Position numbers and translations under genes: made by a program. Under the pieces are notes generated by a model. The model was given only the letters and a program-made list of their open reading frames with translations, searched no databases and was not told the DNA's origin. 64,000 nt of DNA from Parapristionchus giblindavisi (Eukaryota; Nematoda; Chromadorea; Rhabditida; Diplogasteridae), in assembly GCA_943737045.1 (NCBI GenBank), contig CALSFV010000369.1, forward strand, positions 186,001-250,000, read 5' to 3'. Of the stretch, positions 11,868 to 25,754 are shown piece by piece; the stretch's first letter is position 1; each line of letters starts with the position of its first letter.

Positions 11868-13440
11868 CCCGCTTACAGAAGAATGCCTCGTGGACACAGA
11901 ACACAGAAATAATGTGCAATTTTAAGAGAGCGAAGACAATTTGAGTGAATAACTGAATTCAGAGATGCGATAAATGTGGAAGGAAGCCCTCATTGGTATT
12001 TGAACTCAATTTACATAAGTGGAAAAAAATGTGGCTGTGTTTTGGGTGACACTTGAAACAGCTAAATTTGAATTATTACTTTTTGAAGTGGGTTTGACAG
12101 GAGTAGAAGAAGGATGACTAAGGGGTTAGAATAGCGATTTTAGGTAAATTAGTTTTAAATAATTTGACTTGTGTTATTTGAGTGAGCTAATTTTCGTAAT
12201 TACTACAACGCCATATCTTTGAAAGTGTTGCAGATCCAAATTAATTTGCCAATAGTTGAGTATACGATGGATACTAGTCAAATCAGCGGAGAAAGCAGTA
12301 CACATTACATATAGATACAGCATCGCTCAAATTATTGCCTGAAAATTTAGTTCCTTCGTTTTCAAGCTACAGAATCCAGTTTTTTTCTGATGATAACTGG
12401 TCTTAATGTGTAAACTCATATGGTTGGAAAACCAGTGGATTGTCGAAACGAGTTATCCAAAATGTAGATCGACCCACGAGTGTTCGACCTCATCAATAGG
12501 ATAAATCAAAAAAAATTGAAAAAAAATTTAATTAAAAAAGAAATTTGAGTGTAAAAGAGTAAAAATTGACTGACAATGAGATCAAAATTATGCTAATGAG
12601 GTATGGGAAAATGGGGTTGCAGGTATAAGGAAGTGAAGTTGTACCGGGATTTTGCGCGACTCGTGCTTTTCCTAATTCACTGCGTAGGAGATAAAGTTTA
12701 GGCATAAGTAGATGCGCACATCATTGGAAACTCATAGCCACATGAATATTCATGCACACACTGCATTGAAACGCTCTCTCTGCAGAATACACGTTCCTTT
12801 TTCAATTCGAGATTCAGGTGGTTCACCCTTTATATTGGGCGCATAAACAAGAAGTCTAACATCACTAGTGATTTCAGCCTTACAACCACCTGCTAGGATT
12901 TTAATTATTACTTTCATACAAAATATAATCATTGGACACCTGCTTAATGAAAGTGTTGAAAATGTTTCCAAAAAAATAACAAAATAAAATTTAAAAAATA
13001 TTTATTTTAAAATTAATTAAACGGTATCGAAATACATAAGTATGGATAAAAGATTCAGCATACAAGCGGAATATACCATTGAGCTACCAACAGCCCTTAC
13101 AATCTTTCTCCACGTTGTGAAGCCATACGCACTGTACTGCTTCATGCATATATCAATGGAATGAAGTGTCGCAGGTGATTGCAGAGCATGCAAAGTACAG
13201 TACAGTCTGGGCATAAAAATGCTGTCATAAGATAGAACAGTTAACTAATTATTGTTCAAAGTTCAGGGCAGCTGGAAGATGCATTGAACACACAGTCTAG
13301 ATTCGTATTACGATTGCAAGGGATAGTAACCTCAATCAATCAATTTATTCATATCAAGTATTATACTAGATGAAGGAAGGGCCGTTCTTCAGTTCCTCCA
13401 ATGGTATTGACCACCATTGTGCATCAATCCTTTTGACCTG

Positions 13441-13532
13441 ACTCATTGACCTCTTCATTGCGCACGCTATTCCTCTGTTTTCTAACAACGAGAGAGCGTA
13501 GACCGGTGAAGCCATTGACAAAGGTTTGGGCC
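13441..13532. repeat. Hairpin MITE family 2, partial copy
   Basis: Matches the family-2 core: CCTCTTCATTGCGCACGCTA and TTTTCTAACAACGAGAGAGC are present; the terminal GGGAGCGTAACC part is lost. Confidence 0.5.
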
Positions 13533-13571
13533 CCTTTGAGTGCACATTATAGCTCGGTCGAGTTCTTACTA

Positions 13572-14447
13572 GGGAATGGTTTTTTTATGGTTGAAATTAC
13601 GGAGAGTGAACTACATAGCAATATTCAGCATGGTCGACTTAGTAAGAATCAACTTTTAAAAGTTGTCATTGATCGAGTTTTTAAACGAAGCCCGTCGCAT
13701 ATCCGCCACACGATAGACAGCCAAAAAGTTGCATTTTTTTCTTTTTCACTTTTTGAACACCCGTGAACATTCCCCATGACAGCATTTCATGTCTGCATGG
13801 TTTAACAGTTTAAAGACCTTTATCAAGCACAGAACCATAGGGGAGGGAATGGTTGCCACTAAACGACCGATTAGTCTGGGCGTGCTGAGGTCCCATACAA
13901 GGGGTACTTCTATCTTAAATAATTCATCGTTCATCTTCTTGTGATCAGCTATTGAAGACGTTCTTCAGAATCAAAGCCGCTACACTTGATCTTTTTCGAA
14001 TAGTGAATCATGAAAGAGAAATCAGCAAAATAGATAGAGGTAACCTACGAAGTCCTCGCTCAATACTTCGTCAGAAATTGCTTGATGGAAGGCATACAAC
14101 TCCTGACTTGCCTATAGTCTTCTAGGAGGGGATCCTTTTACGTTGTTGATGTTTATTCGGTGAGAGAAGAACAGTCGAACGAGAGATGAACCGCTCAGAA
14201 CCGAGACAAACGCAAAGAAATGGTAATTTTTCTGCATGGTAATTGAAGCAAAAAAAGGCTGTTTCAGTGGAAATCAAGTCCAAAAAATCCTTTTTGGCTG
14301 TCTTTCGTGCGGCGGATATGCGACGGGTGTCGTTTAAAAAATCGATCAATGGCAACTTTTAACAGTTGATTCTTACTAAGTCGACCATGCTGAATATTGC
14401 TATGTAGGTCACTAACCGTCATTTCAACCATCAAAGAAACCATTCCC
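13572..14447. mobile_element. Long-TIR element flanked by TA, with foreign core
   Basis: Left end TAGGGAATGGTTTTTTTATG and right end AACCATTCCCTA are inverse. The inverted arms run about 190-200 bp (GACTTAGTAAGAATCAAC against GTTGATTCTTACTAAGTC). The flanking TA dinucleotides fit a Tc1/mariner-type target site. The middle (about 13760-14250) contains another dispersed sequence (CTTTATCAAGCACAG(A/G)ACCAT, also at 27480), so an older element seems nested here. A shorter relative lies at 50417-50792. No transposase ORF. Confidence 0.75.
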
Positions 14448-14556
14448 TAGTTAACATTCTTAGCACAAACGTGTAACACATTACTGGTCAATCTCTAAAC
14501 ATTTTCCCGTGCGGAAGTACTTCGGAGCGCAAGAATTTCCCTTATAAAAACCTTTA

Positions 14557-14677
14557 TTAAAGGGAGGATAACCTCTCTCAATGGTCTCTTCGACGCGCAA
14601 TGCTTTGTCGTTGTTAGAAAACAGAGAAATAGTGTGCGCAATGAAGAGTCCATTGAAAGAGGTTACGCTCCCTTTAA
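14557..14677. repeat. Hairpin MITE family 2 copy
   Basis: TTAAAGGGAGGATAACCTCT at the left, GGTTACGCTCCCTTTAA at the right, arms complementary through AATGGTCTCTTC / GAAGAGTCCATT. Confidence 0.85.
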
Positions 14678-15106
14678 CGGCTGAAGAAAGTGAAATTTTT
14701 ATCACTGACTGAGATAAAAAATTAAAAGACGAATTACACTGGTCCGAAAATGATGGGTATAAATTTACAGGATGGAGGTTCCCTATTGCGCCGCTGCGCA
14801 CCGCAGTGGCGGCCAGCAAACGGATATAAAAGATATACTCCGCACTACACATGATCAGTGCAGTGAATATCACTTTTTGTGTTTGTGCTTTTTGTGTAAC
14901 AACGCGGCCGTGCTTTACTGTATAGTATATCATATCATTTTACGAACCAAGTCAGTGTATTCGATTCATGTATTCTTTCACCTGCCTTGAACTTTGATCA
15001 ATAATAAGTTAACTGTTCTATTTTAGCTTTGCATATTTTATGTGCAGACTGTATTCGGAATGATCTGCAAGCACCTGCTATATGTATATATTAGAGACCG
15101 CCAAAC

Positions 15107-15394
15107 TGCTATATGCTTTTGAATTGAGGCGCTGGCGTTCTCTTATTTCTAGAGATACAGAAGTGAAACCATTAAATCTTTCACGATATGACATCCGCTC
15201 TTTCGAATGAGCCTACTCTCGATGCCCAATTCCGAAAAATTTAAATATGCAAATTTTAAAAATTTCGAATTTCGATACAAAAGTAGGCTCATTCGAAAAA
15301 GCGGATGTCATACCGTGGAAGATTTCAAGGTTTCACTTCTGTATCTCTAGAAATGAGAGAACGCCAGCGCCTCAATTCAAAAGCATATAGCAGC
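15107..15394. repeat. Inverted repeat with arms of about 140 bp and almost no loop
   Basis: CTGCTATATGCTTTTGAATT at the left is matched by AATTCAAAAGCATATAGCAG at the right. GATATGACATCCGCT pairs with AGCGGATGTCATACC. Both strands would fold nearly end to end. Confidence 0.85.
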
Positions 15395-17308
15395 ACTAGC
15401 ACTCTAGTATTTATATATGTAGCACTAGATAACCGTTGTATAAATAGATCATAACAGACAAGTGAATGCACAAAAACAAAAAAAAATTGGGTATTACATA
15501 CTAAATAATATGTATGAAGAAGTCACAAATTAACAAAGAACAAAATTAATGCCAACCCGAAGTGGAATAGAGCGGGGTGTGCTTTGGGCGCGATTTTTTT
15601 ATAATGAACGAAGATGAAAAATCTAGAATAACCACAAAAAAAAAGATTTTTTTAAAATCAAGCAAGCATAGTGACCAATGTATTTTTCGATACATTAAAA
15701 AGATGAAATCATAATCTATTAATTTCAAATGCTGTTTCTCTATTTTCAAGGGACAGAGGGGGCATTGCGTGGTGCCGAAACATATGTTAAACAAGTTTCA
15801 GCGCTTGGACAACAATGAATATCGGAGCAGAGATACGAATATAGCAGTGAAACAAAGAAATTGTCGGAATTCCATGAAGTATGCATACTGAGAACGATGA
15901 TGGCATAGCCTTTATGCCCTCCTTTCTTGCCCCCACCATGGCGAAAACACTTCAGACGGACTGGACTGGTCACTTCAGAAAAAATGGACCCACTTGGAGT
16001 ACTTTTAAAAAGTCGATAACAGTATAGATAAGTGAATTAAAAAATAAAAATTAATTAATTAATTAATTAATTAATATGAAACGTAAAAATGAAATGATTT
16101 TCACGACACTTCACGCCCATTATGCATATTAGTTTGTTGTAATTGCGAGGAGGCCGTTAGAATATTTGTTGAGCTTCAGAGGTGTGTTCAGATACCTAGT
16201 GAAATCTTCATGCTCGAAATATTCGAAAAATTTGCTGTCAACGCGAAGGGCCTCCATCAGCTTATGTTAATCATTTCGCTAATTTGTTGTAATGGAAATA
16301 AAGGATAAGAATGAGAACATTTGACACATTTTTCCAATCGATACTCGTAACAATGTTTTCTTAACTCACTAAGTATTTAATTCTAGGTTAAGCCTGGGAG
16401 AAATGAATGAATGATTTCTGGTGGAATTATCGGATCCAGACAAGAATGTGGACTGACGTCACAGGCGGAGGCGGAGACGATCCTTCGTCAAAATTATTCC
16501 ACTTGCCCTTGTGACGTCACGTTTGCGTTAGCCACACAAGCGGTGTGAGGGGATCTTAGGCTGCCATATAATAATTATAATTTATCTATACCCGATGCAC
16601 GACAGCTGTTGAAATGAGATAAGTGCGAATTAACAGTGGTATGGTTAGTGATCAGCATAACATGTAAAGGGAGGCGGTCAAAGCAGGAGGTGTCCGAGAC
16701 ACTGCATATGCCCCATGATATACTAGAAAACTTGCAACATTACAAAGAAGTCAGCTAGAAGAGAAGGTCTATTGTCTAGATTAGAGAGTAGGGTCATTTA
16801 TCTTTAGGGATTCTTCTTCCTAATCTCCTTTTTCATGGTCATCATCTAATCTTCCGTAGTAATTTTATTAAAAGTTTACGGATATCAATCAAAGTATGGC
16901 CAAACATGCCTATTCCCACCTTTGCCAATAATGTGTTTTTTAATACTCCATGGCATAAGAAGATAATAAATAAGTTAATAAATTTAACGTTTGTGTGTGT
17001 TTTGCTATTCTATTCAAGTTTCAAATGAACAGAGTAGAATTCTTTCCGATAATCGATCCTGTTGAAAAGAAGATTCCCCCTGTTTTGGCCCCGCTGCACA
17101 TGATATTGATTTGCATGAATTGAGCGCCAAATGGCAAGGTACGGTATGACTCTCTGGAGAACCCTAATGAGACCCAGCTGAAATAACATCCCAATGTGCT
17201 GGTAAAGTTGACGAAATGTAATGTAAAATAATACACCTCACAGGATAAAGAACTATTATTATTATTATTATGTATCGATCTTGGATCTTCGCTGAACAAA
17301 TTGTGTTT

Positions 17309-17435
17309 TAAAGGAACATCAGAATTTGAAACTGCTCTGGCAATGTTCTCTCTCGCATTTTTGTCCACGAGAAAGCGTTGCGAGAGCGGAGAATAAAATT
17401 AGCCTAGGGTGCTAAAACTAGCTCGGGGTGTGCTT
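17309..17435. repeat. Hairpin MITE family 1 copy, rearranged right end
   Basis: CTGCTCTGGCAATGTTCTCT then GCGAGAGCGGAGAATAAAAT. The right terminus is present twice (AGCCTAGGGTGC and AGCTCGGGGTGTGC), suggesting a small duplication. Confidence 0.75.
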
Positions 17436-17977
17436 TTGATGAAGAAATTAGTTGATGAAAAGAACGTATTACGATAAACTACTGTGAATCTTCTGACGAT
17501 ACGAAATGGCTAAAGCGGGAAGTGAAAGAGGATTTGGCGCTAAATTACCATTGTCTTCAAATTACCATGTCAGTGATGTCATATGCGTAATTTGCGCCTT
17601 GCTATTCATAATACTATTATCACTAAATATATGCCGATAGGGGACTATACGAAGAAAGGTGCTTGGATTCTATGAAATGGTAAGGTATCAATATATGAAA
17701 TAATTAATAATAATAACAATACTATTATTAATAACATTAATAATTCAATAAAAGAGTTGGAAATTTAATATGAATTGTGTAAATTGTCTACCAACAAAGA
17801 ACTGCACGAATGGCGTGTGCATTTTTTACTATTGTAAATTCGCCAAACCTCACAGTTTTCCGTAATAGTATCAAAGCTGTGATCTAGATATTGCAGCATT
17901 TTAGTCGTTCTTCCTATTTTATTCAATAATTATTATTTACAGAATATCGTTACTTTCTCTTGTTAAAGAATCGATGA

Positions 17978-18150
<173 letters not shown>

Positions 18151-19618
18151 CATTGAAATAGCTTTATAATTAGGGCTGGTTATTCTATTAAAAATAACTG
18201 TGCTCTATTCAAAAATTCGGAGAAAACTGAACCCCCACTTCTGTCATGATTGTGTGAAATTGATTACAGACAAGCCACTTGTGATAGTTCTACCCTGTAT
18301 CATCTGACATACAGTCACAAAGCTAAAAGAAATCAGGAGTACCACAGTAACAACAAAAGTGCTAACATTTACTCTTGTTTTGTTTTGCCGTATTTTTTGT
18401 TGAACCAATCATTACACGCTTTGAACACACGAAAAAGTAAAGCATTATTAGAGGTGTACAGTTTGATGGTATGTTTTCGTCGCCAACGCTAAATAGTACT
18501 TGCTTTGTTTATTCATCGGACCATCGGTAATTTCATACAAGACGAAGTCGAAAGATCGAAAGAATTTGTTCAAATAACAAGACCTTTCTTTTCGGTGTCC
18601 TACACACACCGCCCTAGCTGATCCTGCAGCAAATTAATATGCATCGAAAACATATCTATGGTTCATTAACCATGCTAATATTGGTGGTTCGTTCCAATCA
18701 AAAATAATACGGGAAGATATCCCACGTGGAACAAAAATTATCATCGAAAAACATGAATGTGACATCTTTACTGTATTCATTTTGGTTAGTTGTCACATTA
18801 TTCTGTTGTGAACCATTTCTTTGAAAGCCAGACAAACGAGAGAGCATTGATTTTGAGAGAGTTTATATGTTGGGCGGTCGTTCTGGCTTTCAAAATGAAA
18901 CCAAGAGTGTGTTGCTGACTGACGATGTTAAAGGAAGAGGAGGGTACGGCGTAGGCACGTAAGGCAAATGTAACGATGCATTGCACGCACGAAGCCGTTT
19001 ACTGTTTTTTGGCATTTCCCGAATATTATACTGGATTTATGATTGAATTAAAGTGGGATCACACAAATATTTATCTCGAATCTCTGACGTTTACAAATAA
19101 TATGCATAGCATTAACTATTCCATTGATTAACAGACCACATCCTAAATCATAGGACCGGAAATCTTGACTTGAGAAGGGTTCTGAAGTATAACAATATAG
19201 CAAAATCTTTAAAAAAAAGTATTTAAAAAAACGGAAATATTCGTACCTTCGTTTGAATATTCTTCGCTAGAACTATTACAGAAGATTGTAGAGCAGTTAC
19301 TGATACCGCTGGCTATAAAGAAGCAATTGGTATTAGACGTAGCGGCCGAAACACCATAAGGCATAATATAACTAACCTACATATTTCTTCAAAATAATTT
19401 ACATTTTTCGTGCATGCAAACTTATACCTGTACATTTTTTTATTATAATATTGTTAATTTATATGTATTCTTTACAATATTATTAACAATAAGTAATATT
19501 ATGCGCGCATATTATGTACCAGAATTCGACGTCTTATTATTATTATTATTATCTTTATTTCACACACTATTTCTTTCAAAATCTCTCCATCCGCTAAAGC
19601 TCCAATTTCCAAACGTAC
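18151..19618. other. No gene recognised
   Basis: Contains a roughly 80-bp repeat (18816-18895) with ends TTGAAAGCCAGA / TCTGGCTTTCAA that recurs in inverse orientation at 59357-59446, and one copy of a 60-bp direct repeat (19490-19552) repeated at 19882-19938 (TTATGTACCAGAATTCGACG). Confidence 0.5.
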
Positions 19619-20633
19619 AGTGCAGAGGAATCTTATCAAAAAGAGCAGTAAAGGAGGCAAATCATCCGATTTCATGACCATGGTAGAGAAAGCAGCTAGC
19701 AGAGCCCCATACAGTAGAGAAGTCCCTGTTAACTGAAACAAAATTAGTTTAAAATTGCAAAATAATTATCGACGTTACTTGTGCGAAATAAACTGTGATA
19801 ATTTTTCTCTGAATCCGATTTGATTTCGATTCAGCAAAAGCTCCCGTTGCCTTAAGAATACAGTGCTCACTTTTAACTATATCAATAAGTAATATTATTC
19901 TCATATTATGTACCAGAATTCGACGTCTTATGATTATTATCGAATGAGAAATCAGAAACGTTCCTAGACTTAAATGAAACAGGAGAAAAACGGCGAAAAA
20001 CATCAAATCTAAATTGAATTAAAATATTAGACGTTCATCTGTTAAAGATTATTTTAAATATTAATCAGAAATTTTGAAATGTACAGTAAGAAGTTCGAAC
20101 TGGGCATTCTCTAAGTACGCAGAATTTTTATCATTACAACCCAGCTGGGATTACTCCACTAAACCAGCCGATACAGTTGTAATATAAACTGTATACCAAG
20201 AATATATTGTTGTTGAAAAGCACCTGAGAAGTCGATGCTTGCCGGGTCTCCTTGTATTCCGGAAAAGTAAATTATAGGACCTCGTTTGAGGAGCCAAGAT
20301 AAGTCGGGACCCTGTAAAACCAATCTTACAATAAAAAAATTAAAAAAGCTACAAATGGAAAATGAAACAGAGGATGTGAACTAGCGTTTTCTTTGCGTTT
20401 CTTTTCTATTCGAAACTTTTGGATAGAACAAAATCAAGAATTCATCTGTTGATAAACTACACAATCGTGGGCATATACGCAAGACATCTTTGAATCATAT
20501 CTTAGTATGTCATATCTTAGAATTATGCTCTACAACTTCTTCATATCCTTCAGCTTCTTTCGATAAATAAGCAGCTACCACGGCTGCATATACAGAACTC
20601 GTAATAATTACGAACATAAGAATACATTGTGTC
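19619..20633 (-). CDS. Partial 7TM (serpentine chemoreceptor-like) gene, four exons seen
   Basis: Candidate exons on minus: 20633-20534, 20311-20224, 19876-19779, 19732-19619, in compatible phases (enters with one base, then 0, 1, 0, 0). They encode a hydrophobic span (CILMFVIITSSVYAAVVAAY), a loop with KRGPIIYFSGIQGD, then SKSNRIQRKIITVYFAQ running into LTGTSLLYGALLAAF. The pattern of a basic segment ending in a Gln followed by a transmembrane helix resembles the TM5-loop-TM6 region of nematode Str/Srd-type receptors. First and last exons were not found, so it may be a fragment or pseudogene. Family assignment is by general pattern only. Confidence 0.42.
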
Positions 20634-21786
20634 CTGAAAATCAACCATGACGGTCTTAATATAGTCCGTATAAAATGTACTTGTGTAATTGCTTTGCAAC
20701 TGGCTGCTAAACATAGAAAGAATTATCGATCAACTCCCCACTTTTCTTCGCTTCCTTCCTCCCTCTCTGATCTACGTACTATCTCACTTTGCTCTCTGGT
20801 GGTTGTAGCTGGCTACTCTCTTACCAAATAAACAAGTGCATTTTATACGGTCAATATAATAGGGTCATTGCGATTAGAATGACCTGCGCTATTATCTATA
20901 AGATCAAAAACGTCAACCCGCACCCAATCACTTCAATATCTTATCACAGATCTCCTGTAAGAATGAAAGAAGCCATGCGACCGTTTTAAATGCTCGAGGA
21001 AGTGCAACAAGGAGTGGGAATCGATCTTCTCGTTGAGTCTTTCAAGGAGTACGCTATATTATTTGCTGTTTTTTTCCTTTTTTATAACACTAATAACAAA
21101 TAGCAAATCCGGGTTCGATCTGAGGATCGATATCGGGTGCCGCGAATTATGACCTAAGAAATATGTGAGTACTTCAATTCGAGGATGACGAAACAGAATT
21201 GCGAATAAAAATCGTACCCTTTGTGGAATTATTTTGAGAAAATTAGCATTTTGTACCCAAAAATCAGTTTTTCGAAGAAAACATATAGAAGATGGCGTTT
21301 TCTCACATACATTTTGTTGAGTAACTTCTTGATTAATTTATTTCGAGTCGATTGAAAAAAACGTTTCACGCTGTAAAATTTGAGTGAGATATGACTCCCC
21401 AAAGTGGTAGATCAAAAAATCGATAAAAATGCAAATTTGGCGAAAACAAGTGGATTGGCCTTCTCCTTTCCCTCATTATGATTAATGAACCAAATATCAT
21501 CCAAATCGGAGAGAAAATATTTAAAACGGTCGCTAAAGGGTCTCATTTTCCTACATTTTTACAGGAGATCCGTGTTATGGTCAATTCGAGAAATCTTTTC
21601 TATTCTTAAAGATTGAGAACCATATAAATCTCTCACATCACTTGTGCGAATGCCAAGTGAAGTTACGACAATCATCTATCCCATAGCGTAAACGTTCGCT
21701 ATCCTTATCCATTTGTCGCAGGTACGAAACATATTGCCGAGGTATATCAATTTTCAAAAACGCGCCTTATCCATCGCAGGCCTGAT

Positions 21787-22802
21787 GTTGACAGTCAGGA
21801 ATCGCGAACTGATTATTTTCAGTTGACCCATGACCCGGGTTCATTGTCGAGAATTGCCGATGACGAAAAATTCATGATGGTCCGAGACCAAATACTGTTT
21901 GCCATTGTATCAACAGTGTATTTTTCTGGATACAAAAATAACCTACCGTAATCTAGCTACAGTACCCTATAGTATTGTTGCGATGTTCACGGCAAATTCT
22001 ATTGTAAAATATAAATATATAAATAAGCAAATAAATAAATAAATGAAATATGTTCAACGAGCTGAGCATGAATATACAAAGAACCTAATTTTAAAACGAA
22101 TTCCGAAAATAAAGTCAGCTCATGATACACCACTGCATTTAGGATCACTGCAACTAGGAAGCGGAAAATGGTATTCAGGTTGGTCCACCCATATCCGACC
22201 TTTAAAGAAGGGGAACTAGTAGATTTGGGGTGCGCTATTGACATGAAGAACGTGGGACATAGAAAATGATCTTATGTTCTCTATTAGAATTGAGAGGTTC
22301 AGAGTGAAACGTGAATAGCTAACATTGTAAATTGTAAGTGGTTATATTCCAGCGTTTGTAACCGTCCCACGCGGGTTCAATTCGAAATTGCAATTTTCTA
22401 TATATTATCCTTCAAATTCAAAAACTCGCGCCTTTCCCTGGACATCAATGCACTTTAATCTCGGATTACGGTATTCCGGGACATCTAAAATTTTAGAGAA
22501 AAATTGTTTTTGTACTGAGGTAGATCTGATCTACAGTTCAGCCTGGCCAGTTTGGTCACGAAAAAAACTCGAGGGTCCCCTTCTTTAAAATGCAAGTACC
22601 GGAATTTGCCGTGAACTTTCTACTGTACCGCAGCTAGATTACTGTAGTTTGCTTTATAAAAAATAATAGTTGCACTGTTGATATAATGCCAAATAGTATC
22701 TGCTGGGCACAGACCATCATGAATTTTTCGACCTCGGCCAATTCTCAACCATGTCATGGGCCGACTGAAAAAAAAAGATCGCGATTCCTGACGGTTACGG
22801 TA
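21787..22802. repeat. Inverted repeat, arms about 210 bp, 590-bp centre
   Basis: Left GTCAGGAATCGCGAACTGA and right GATCGCGATTCCTGAC are inverse. TGACCCATGAC pairs with GTCATGGGCCGACT, and CATGATGGTCCGAGACC pairs with the region of ACAGACCATCATG. A smaller inverted pair (TTTAAAGAAGGGGAAC / GTCCCCTTCTTTAAA) lies inside. Confidence 0.8.
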
Positions 22803-23165
22803 ACATAACACCATACACTCCTACTGATAACAATGCCTTTTGTTGTCAAAGGCCACCTCCCAACCGATTTATGCCGAAACGGGCACCCCCCCAGACTTAT
22901 CTAAATCCGAGTTAGATTAATTAACCCGTTTCACTGAAGGAGGATACTCTCTCTACAAAAAACGTGAAAATAACGGTAACCTGTTGTTGATCTTTAATAT
23001 TGTTCCATTTCCGAGATTCATTTCAACAATCATCGAATGCACACGAAATAGGAGGAAAAAATATGGAGGAGCACAGAAAGCGAGGGAGAGAAGATATATG
23101 GCCTAATAAATAAATATTATCTGTTTGGAAATACACAGTAATTGCAACATGTGAGTATTGACATC

Positions 23166-23285
23166 TTAAAGGGAGCGTAACCTCTCTCAATGGCCTATTC
23201 ATTGCGCACAATATTCACCAGTTCTCTAAGAACGATGAAACATTGCGCGTCGAAGAAAACATTGAAAGAGGTTACGCTCCATTTA
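23166..23285. repeat. Hairpin MITE family 2 copy
   Basis: TTAAAGGGAGCGTAACCTCT ... GGTTACGCTCCATTTAA with the internal CACTATTTCTC-type core diverged. Confidence 0.85.
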
Positions 23286-24663
23286 ATTCTACTAGCCGTG
23301 GCTGGTAATGCGTTTTCAAAAAAATGGAAAATTTTGTTGATAATTTGAATGGAGCGTGGCTCGATAGTTTTAGTTTAGCTTGTTCCGAATTTAAGAAAAC
23401 AAAGCATACGTATGTTATCCTCTTGTCAATTCCTGACGTGCATAATGGTCCTTCACAGTAGGCCGCTCCATAGGGAATGAGAAGATACGGTCGACAGAGA
23501 AGACAATGAGTGAACTCAAATTGGGCAAAGGTCACCTAAACCAATGTTTGCGTTGTTTAATATTACACGTTAATCTTTTTTCTGAAACGAATGTTAAAAC
23601 TTGAAACTATTTATGCAATAAAACGCAGAAAAAAACCTGATTTACGATGTATCCCCATTTGATTCCTTTGTTGTATTGAGTTCGATTTTTGTATAAAATA
23701 TAGAATATCATTGGATGAACGAAAAGTAGTGATATGAAGGGAAGATACTTTTGAAAACTGTAATATGATGTTAAATTCTTGGAAAAGTAGGAAAAGTGAA
23801 AAGTAGTCTTAATTTTGTGATTGTAAAAGTAATTGGAAAACTAGCATGACAAGATATGTACTTTCTAAAACTGCAAAAAAATAAACTATTTCATCTTGCT
23901 ACGCAATCTTATTTAATTGGAATATTATTATACTTATTATTTATAATTAGGTATTGATCATGAAAAAGTATTTTATTATACATTATTATAAAAGTATTTT
24001 ATTATAAAAGTATTTAAAAATACATTATTTTTGGAAGCAAGAATATAAAAAAATATATTTTGGTTTTGAAACCAATAAATATTTTGTATACAGCGCATCT
24101 CACGTCATTGAAATGTCCAGAGCGAAATCACGATCCCAGTTGAAATTGTAGCGAATCGTAGAATTTTCTTCCATATCTCCGGAGTAGAGAGAAAATTGAG
24201 TGAACTTCTACAATGTTTTCCGAACAAATCAAAATATCAAGGTAGCACGGCTATCAGACACAGACAAGTAAACAATGCAGTAATGTAATCCCGTGATGAA
24301 AACACAACTTTTGTCTCAATATTATTTACGACAAAAACAAGGATACAAAAAAATGAATTTGTAGGCGTATATTCGATAGCATCCCCATAGAATACAAAGC
24401 GAGGAATTATCGAACATTCAACATTAAAAAACGATACGATAAAAATAATCACTGAATGAAAGCAATTCCCAACGACAGTTACGCAGAAAATACTAGAAAC
24501 TAGTGAGAAAAGAATCGAATGGAGTGGGGAAAGTAGGGGAACATTGAAAATTTCCGCAGCTTTTCCTCTCAGGCACTTTGTGAGAGAAAAAAATGTTGCT
24601 TCCAATGAACTACGCGAGGCACATGCGTCAGGCCAAACTGAAGAATTTATAGATTGACTGGTT

Positions 24664-24843
24664 TCCTCCCGACCTCATCTCCTTATGATTACCATACCAG
24701 TGAAACTCTTTCGGAATCCGGTCGATGTACAACGGGAGATCGTGCAATGGATTTCCTCGCGCTCAACTTGGCCCAGGATCGACGAAAACCAGCACAATCT
24801 GGCTCATGGCACAGATGTCGGCCCAGACCATGACTTTCCGAGG
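24664..24843 (-). pseudogene. Mariner transposase fragment (dead)
   Basis: The minus-strand frame reads KVMVWADICA..QIVLVFVDPG, the conserved VMVWAGIS block just upstream of the second catalytic Asp region of mariner transposases, then meets a stop. Only this central part is recognisable; no terminal repeats were located. Confidence 0.6.
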
Positions 24844-24859
24844 ACGAAAACCTTAATTC

Positions 24860-25754
24860 AACTCTCATCCGCTTCTTAGGAGTCCTCTACTATAATAATA
24901 TCCGTTTGGTGGAAAAATTTGGAATAAGCAACACAACTAAAATTTAAAAAAATCGTGAGTGCTTCAAGAGAATTACTCGAATGATACTCTATGTTTACAC
25001 AAACAAACAACAAAAGATCTTGATCGTATAGTTGATATGAAGTCTTATCTCTTATTGTTAAAAAAATGTTCTGTTCCAAGAAATTGACTGCTTAGAACTG
25101 AACATTTGAAATTGATTTTTTTTTACTTTTCAAGACGATTTTTCTATATATAATTAAGAAAATGAATAATAAGAAATTATAAATTTAAGCAATTTTTCTT
25201 TGTGAATAAATATGGTTTAAAGGTGGACTCCCGAAAATATTTTCGTGTACAAACTGTGAAGCATTGAACACATAAGAACTCTGACCTCTCTTCCTCTCTC
25301 CCCACTCTCTTGACCTCTTCTCCCTAACTTTCCCTCATTCACTATCATATCCCTCATCCGTTCAATCACTCATTCACCCTTGATTCACTGTTGACCCTGT
25401 ATTTTACACTCATTGGTCTTCATTGTAGGTATTAAATTCAACCGAAGATGGTGAATTTCACCGAAACGTTTTGATAAACTATCATCTGTCTATCTTTATC
25501 TTGTCGCAACATTTTTCACAGATTGAACATACCCCTGAATTCGAATTCTTGAGCCCAAGTTTGTCAATGAACGACTTGATGTTTGAAAGCAGATAGCAGA
25601 TAACTACAGATAAGTACAAAAAAAATTCTATTGAATTTGAGTCTTACTGTAGTACTAAAATTATATGGAGATTTTGGTGATACTTACTATTCGAATAGAT
25701 GAAGCATGGTATGATGTGTCATAAACTCATGTGTAATAAACTTGCAGTGGTCGA
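24860..25754. other. No gene recognised
   Basis: AT-rich, with a pyrimidine-rich stretch at 25290-25400 (repeated CTCTC/TCATTCAC). No exon, RNA gene or terminal repeat seen. Confidence 0.5.

Larger units (their letters stand above)
10525..13571. other. No gene recognised
   Basis: Contains one family-1 MITE (11747-11867) and a partial family-2 MITE (about 13441-13532). Two adjacent minus-strand frames (12750-12971 and 13017-13214) have a coding-like feel but no domain, signal or splice support that I could confirm. Confidence 0.5.
14448..17977. other. No gene recognised; MITE, inverted repeat, simple repeat
   Basis: Holds a family-2 MITE (14557-14677), an inverted repeat (15107-15394), an (AATT)n run near 16053-16074, two TGACGTCAC motifs about 60 bp apart (16446-16520) around a GGCGGAGGCGGAG stretch, and a family-1 MITE (17309-17435). 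No exon was recognised. Confidence 0.6.
20634..24663. other. No gene recognised; large inverted repeat and MITE
   Basis: Apart from the inverted repeat 21787-22802 and a family-2 MITE (23166-23285), nothing assignable was seen. The minus frame at 24237-24605 is long and hydrophobic but has no recognisable domain. Confidence 0.5.

Noticed and set aside
12750..13214. Two minus-strand frames with coding-like texture (GGCKAEITSDVRLLVYAP and following)
   Set aside because: No recognisable domain and no consistent splice model linking them, though they deserve an expression check.
19260..19380. Candidate terminal exon for the 7TM gene (YKEAIGIRRSGR block)
   Set aside because: The block reads on plus while the receptor exons are on minus.
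22360..22400. Possible tRNA B box (GCGGGTTCAATTCG)
   Set aside because: No A box at the right distance and no stems.
24237..24605. 122-aa hydrophobic minus-strand frame
   Set aside because: Hydrophobic by AT-rich composition; no family pattern and no splice neighbours found.
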